From Sphingobacterium sp. UBA6711 (GTDB lineage: Bacteria > Bacteroidota > Bacteroidia > Sphingobacteriales > Sphingobacteriaceae): 8,617 nt of DNA. Made by a program: the position numbers and the translations under genes. Location: contig DKIT01000096.1 of the NCBI GenBank assembly GCA_002454415.1, positions 1-8,617 on the forward strand, given 5' to 3'. Numbering within the stretch: the first letter of the stretch is position 1; the number at the start of each line of letters is the position of its first letter. A model generated the notes under the pieces. That model was not told the DNA's origin. It saw nothing but the letters and a program-made list of their open reading frames with translations, and did no database searches. Below are positions 7,387 to 8,617 of the stretch, one piece after another.

Positions 7387-7416
7387 ACTCGACAGGATCA
7401 GATGCCCCTGTCGAGT
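7387..7416 (-). terminator. Perfect 10-bp hairpin; weak terminator or leader structure upstream of the HTH gene
   Basis: ACTCGACAGG (7387-7396) and CCTGTCGAGT (7407-7416) pair perfectly around a 10-nt loop. The stem is much more G+C-rich than its surroundings. On the minus strand it is followed by TTTAATT, a modest U tract; on the plus strand it is followed by AAATCC. It lies 120 nt upstream of the HTH gene start, so it either ends an unseen leftward transcript or sits in the leader of the HTH/receiver pair. Which of these it is cannot be decided from sequence. Confidence 0.45.
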
Positions 7417-7569
7417 AAATCCAAAAAATATTATCACAGCCCCCTACGCAATAAGGTCTTGGTGATAAATCCAGTTTCAGTAAGCAACCAAAAAAGCTGT
7501 CCACAAACTCTTTTGCCGCTGAAATTATCCAGCTTTTTTCAACTGGACTATCCTACCTGATTCTGTTTA

Positions 7570-7581
7570 ACAAATATTTGT
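7570..7581. promoter_or_regulatory. 12-bp perfect palindrome (possible operator)
   Basis: ACAAATATTTGT is a perfect 12-bp palindrome in the non-coding stretch. It could be a binding site for a dimeric regulator, but A/T-rich palindromes of this size arise by chance and no promoter element is clearly attached to it. Confidence 0.2.
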
Positions 7582-8110
7582 ATTAAAAGAAAGAATCAAA
7601 AAAAACAGCCTTTCACATAAGTATCACACTTTACAAAAACCTAACTAACAACAGTTTAAAGGGATAAAACCCAGCATTTGAACAAGCTTTTCTTTTTGGT
7701 AGCATAGCGCTCATCAGCAAAAGCAAAGCATTTTTAGAATGAGATGGGATAAAAAAGCCCGACAGAAATTGAAATCTGCTACGTAAAATTCGATGACTTA
7801 AAAAAAATGTCATCTGCATTTTTACTAGTTGACCAATCGCTTGCTTGCCAAAAAAAGCCTGCGTATCAGCATTATTTCAATCGATGAACTTATACCAGAA
7901 TATGGCAGCTATATCACAGGGAAAAATAACATAAGAAAAATTGTGAAATGAGCAGGAATTACAAACTTAACAACGAATACACTTTAAAGAAACAAAAACA
8001 AAAATAAAAGATATCAACCAATAAAAAAGCCTCTTATCCTGAAATATATTTCTACTAAAAACAAAAACATACACCACAAGAGAGACCTCAAACTGGTCAA
8101 TAAACCTAAA

Positions 8111-8139
8111 TGTGATAGGTGTGTGATAACAATGTGATA
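8111..8139 (+). repeat. Three direct TGTGATA repeats at exact 11-bp spacing
   Basis: The heptamer TGTGATA occurs at 8111-8117, 8122-8128 and 8133-8139. The spacing is exactly 11 bp each time, about one helical turn, with different bases between (GGTG, ACAA), so only the heptamers are conserved. Same-face direct repeats like this are typical of cooperative activator binding. The last copy ends 32 nt before the -7 element at 8172, which places the array about 47-75 nt upstream of the inferred transcript start. The bound protein is unknown. Confidence 0.6.
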
Positions 8140-8171
8140 TTTTAAAACCCTCTTTCTCTTTCATTATCAAG

Positions 8172-8179
8172 TATCTTTG
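8172..8179 (+). promoter_or_regulatory. -7 promoter element, probably activator-dependent
   Basis: TATCTTTG is a perfect match to the Bacteroidota -7 element TAnnTTTG on the plus strand. No TTG or TTTG is found at the usual 17-23 nt upstream (the nearest is a poor TTTC at 8153-8156). A good -7 box without a -33 box but with phased repeats upstream is the pattern of an activated promoter. The inferred start near 8186 would give a leader of about 250 nt before the small gene at 8437. Confidence 0.4.
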
Positions 8180-8346
8180 AGCAATTATTTGCATATATGC
8201 TGAATGGACCCCAGCTAAATATTCAAATTATTAAGTGCCAAAATGACAGCTAATCATTTAATTAAAAAGAAACTTACATATAAAAACTGAATAAATCGTC
8301 ATAAAAACGAAAAGTATTTGAAATCTCAACTAACAATAGGCATTGC

Positions 8347-8399
8347 TATGCAGCATACTTCTTCTTTTTGGTCAGTCAAGAAGTTTGAGGTGCTGTATA
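8347..8399 (+). promoter_or_regulatory. Bulged stem-loop in the leader of the small gene
   Basis: The outer arm TATGCAGCA (8347-8355) pairs with TGCTGTATA (8391-8399), nine pairs including one G-U. The inner arm ACTTCTT (8357-8363) pairs with AAGAAGT (8378-8384), seven perfect pairs around a 14-nt loop. A 1-nt by 6-nt internal loop separates the two. No T run follows, so it is not a terminator. It ends 37 nt before the ATG at 8437 and may control the stability or translation of that transcript. It overlaps the short ORF at 8348-8431, so at most one of the two may be functional. Confidence 0.35.
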
Positions 8400-8431
8400 T
8401 CATAGCTCAAATCTTAAACCAAATAATATAG
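8348..8431 (+). CDS. Possible 27-codon leader ORF
   Basis: The ATG at 8348 opens a 27-codon frame (starts MQHTSSFWSVKKFEV, ends in a hydrophobic LYIIAQILNQII stretch) that stops with TAG at 8429-8431. Only 5 nt separate its stop from the ATG at 8437, a spacing suited to translational coupling. It has no recognisable family, and short ORFs occur by chance, so it is kept only as a candidate leader peptide or micro-protein. Confidence 0.22.
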   Translation: MQHTSSFWSVKKFEVLYIIAQILNQII

Positions 8432-8436
8432 AACAC

Positions 8437-8617
8437 ATGAAAAAAAGAACTGAAAAAATGGCTTACGTGAAACCCGTAATCGAGCAGTTAAAAGTGGAGA
8501 TGGAAGAGGGAGTTGCTGCTGGATCCGTGCGATCTGCCCAACCGGGAGGTGGGACTGGCGTTACAGAAAACGAATGGAATAATGGCGGATCTGAAACACA
8601 GGATCCAAGCGGAGAAT
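8437..8617 (+). CDS. Small unassigned protein, N-terminal 60 residues (3' end outside window)
   Basis: The ATG at 8437-8439 starts a frame that is open to the window end (60 codons seen). A second in-frame ATG at 8458 is possible. The protein begins with a basic patch (MKKRTEKM), then 'AYVKPVIEQLKVEMEEG', then 'VAAGS', then a Gly/Ser/Asn-rich polar tail with a lone Trp ('NEWNNGGSE'). The 'KP-x-I ... VEMEEG(I/V)AAGS' head resembles, from memory, a group of short hypothetical proteins common in Sphingobacterium and Pedobacter, but I cannot name a function. There is no Sec signal peptide or membrane segment. The acidic stretch ending in Ala-Ala-Gly before a Gly/Ser-rich tail recalls leader/core division in secreted or modified peptides; that is speculation. 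The coding part is clearly more G+C-rich than the DNA before it, which supports it being a real gene. Candidate promoter elements lie at 8111-8179. Confidence 0.65.
   Translation, partial: MKKRTEKMAYVKPVIEQLKVEMEEGVAAGSVRSAQPGGGTGVTENEWNNGGSETQDPSGE

Larger units (their letters stand above)
7268..8346. other. Long A/T-rich non-coding stretch
   Basis: No ORF here looks like a gene on either strand: the two longest minus-strand frames (7631-7819 and 7967-8194) lack domain character, good starts or neighbours in an operon. I see no tRNA, rRNA, transposase remnant or CRISPR-like repeat. What it does hold is listed separately: a 10-bp hairpin at 7387-7416, a 12-bp palindrome at 7570-7581, three phased heptamers at 8111-8139 and a -7 element at 8172-8179. 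Smaller hairpins (TTATCAC 7431-7437 with GTGATAA 7462-7468; GATGAC 7792-7797 with GTCATC 7809-7814) are too weak to call. It may hold an untranslated RNA or the upstream control region of the small gene at 8437. Confidence 0.6.

Noticed and set aside
7631..7819. 62-codon minus-strand frame
   Set aside because: There is no recognisable domain, no promoter match just upstream, and the composition is that of translated A/T-rich DNA. Not called as a gene.
7962..7996. Minus-strand TTTG (7993-7996), 23 nt spacer, TAAGTTTG (7962-7969) resembling a Bacteroidota promoter
   Set aside because: The match is fair, but no credible gene lies downstream to the left for several hundred bases, and such matches are frequent in A/T-rich DNA. 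It would matter only if a leftward non-coding RNA ending at the 7387-7416 hairpin were shown.
7967..8194. 75-codon minus-strand frame rich in Phe, Ile and Val
   Set aside because: The hydrophobic look comes from A/T-rich sequence. It overlaps the phased TGTGATA repeats and the -7 element on the other strand and has no family resemblance.
8197..8253. 18-codon plus-strand ORF within the putative leader after the -7 element
   Set aside because: It is too short, has no spacing relation to another gene and no distinctive composition.
8521..8606. Two GGATCC sites (8521-8526, 8601-8606) in the small gene, possible cloning or repeat junctions
   Set aside because: They are in different codon phases and flanked by unrelated sequence, so they are not a repeat unit; nothing suggests a vector junction.

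Overview
The window reads like a chromosomal stretch of a Bacteroidota bacterium, most likely Sphingobacteriaceae (Sphingobacterium or Pedobacter type). The reasons are a SusC/TonB-receptor-like outer-membrane barrel of the OMP_b-brl_3 type, a membrane TPR protein that ends in a LuxR-like DNA-binding domain (an architecture typical of this phylum), A/T-rich leaders without clear Shine-Dalgarno sequences, and promoter-like matches to the Bacteroidota pattern TTG-N(17-23)-TAnnTTTG. The placement rests on protein and promoter style only.

Layout. Positions 1-978 (+) hold the C-terminal part of an outer-membrane beta-barrel protein. It converges on a minus-strand gene for a secreted GH84 beta-N-acetylglucosaminidase (1216-3189), and two hairpin terminators lie between them. 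Upstream of GH84 on the same strand is a secreted serine hydrolase of the class C beta-lactamase/PBP family (3272-4615). A good minus-strand terminator (4685-4725) separates this pair from a regulatory block, also on the minus strand: 118-aa DNA-binding protein (7267-6911), then a 123-aa receiver protein 6 nt downstream (6904-6533), then a 495-aa signal-peptide/TPR/transmembrane/HTH regulator (6343-4856) with its own promoter-like sequence. The C-terminal domain of the 495-aa protein and the whole 118-aa protein are clear paralogues (about 65 of 96 residues identical by manual alignment). The receiver has Glu in place of the phosphoacceptor Asp and has lost one of the two metal-binding acidic residues.

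From 7268 to 8436 there is about 1.2 kb of A/T-rich DNA with no convincing gene except a possible 27-codon ORF at its very end. It contains a perfect 10-bp hairpin, a 12-bp palindrome, three TGTGATA heptamers spaced exactly 11 bp apart just upstream of a perfect TAnnTTTG -7 element, and a long bulged hairpin just before a small plus-strand gene (8437 to the window end). That gene encodes a short, charged, then Gly/Ser/Asn-rich protein that I cannot assign to a named family.

The part most worth following is 4856-8617: a three-gene regulatory block (free DNA-binding domain, non-phosphorylatable receiver, membrane-tethered TPR sensor with the same DNA-binding domain) next to a long, structured control region and a small unassigned protein. 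A functional link between the regulators and the small gene is inference from proximity only.
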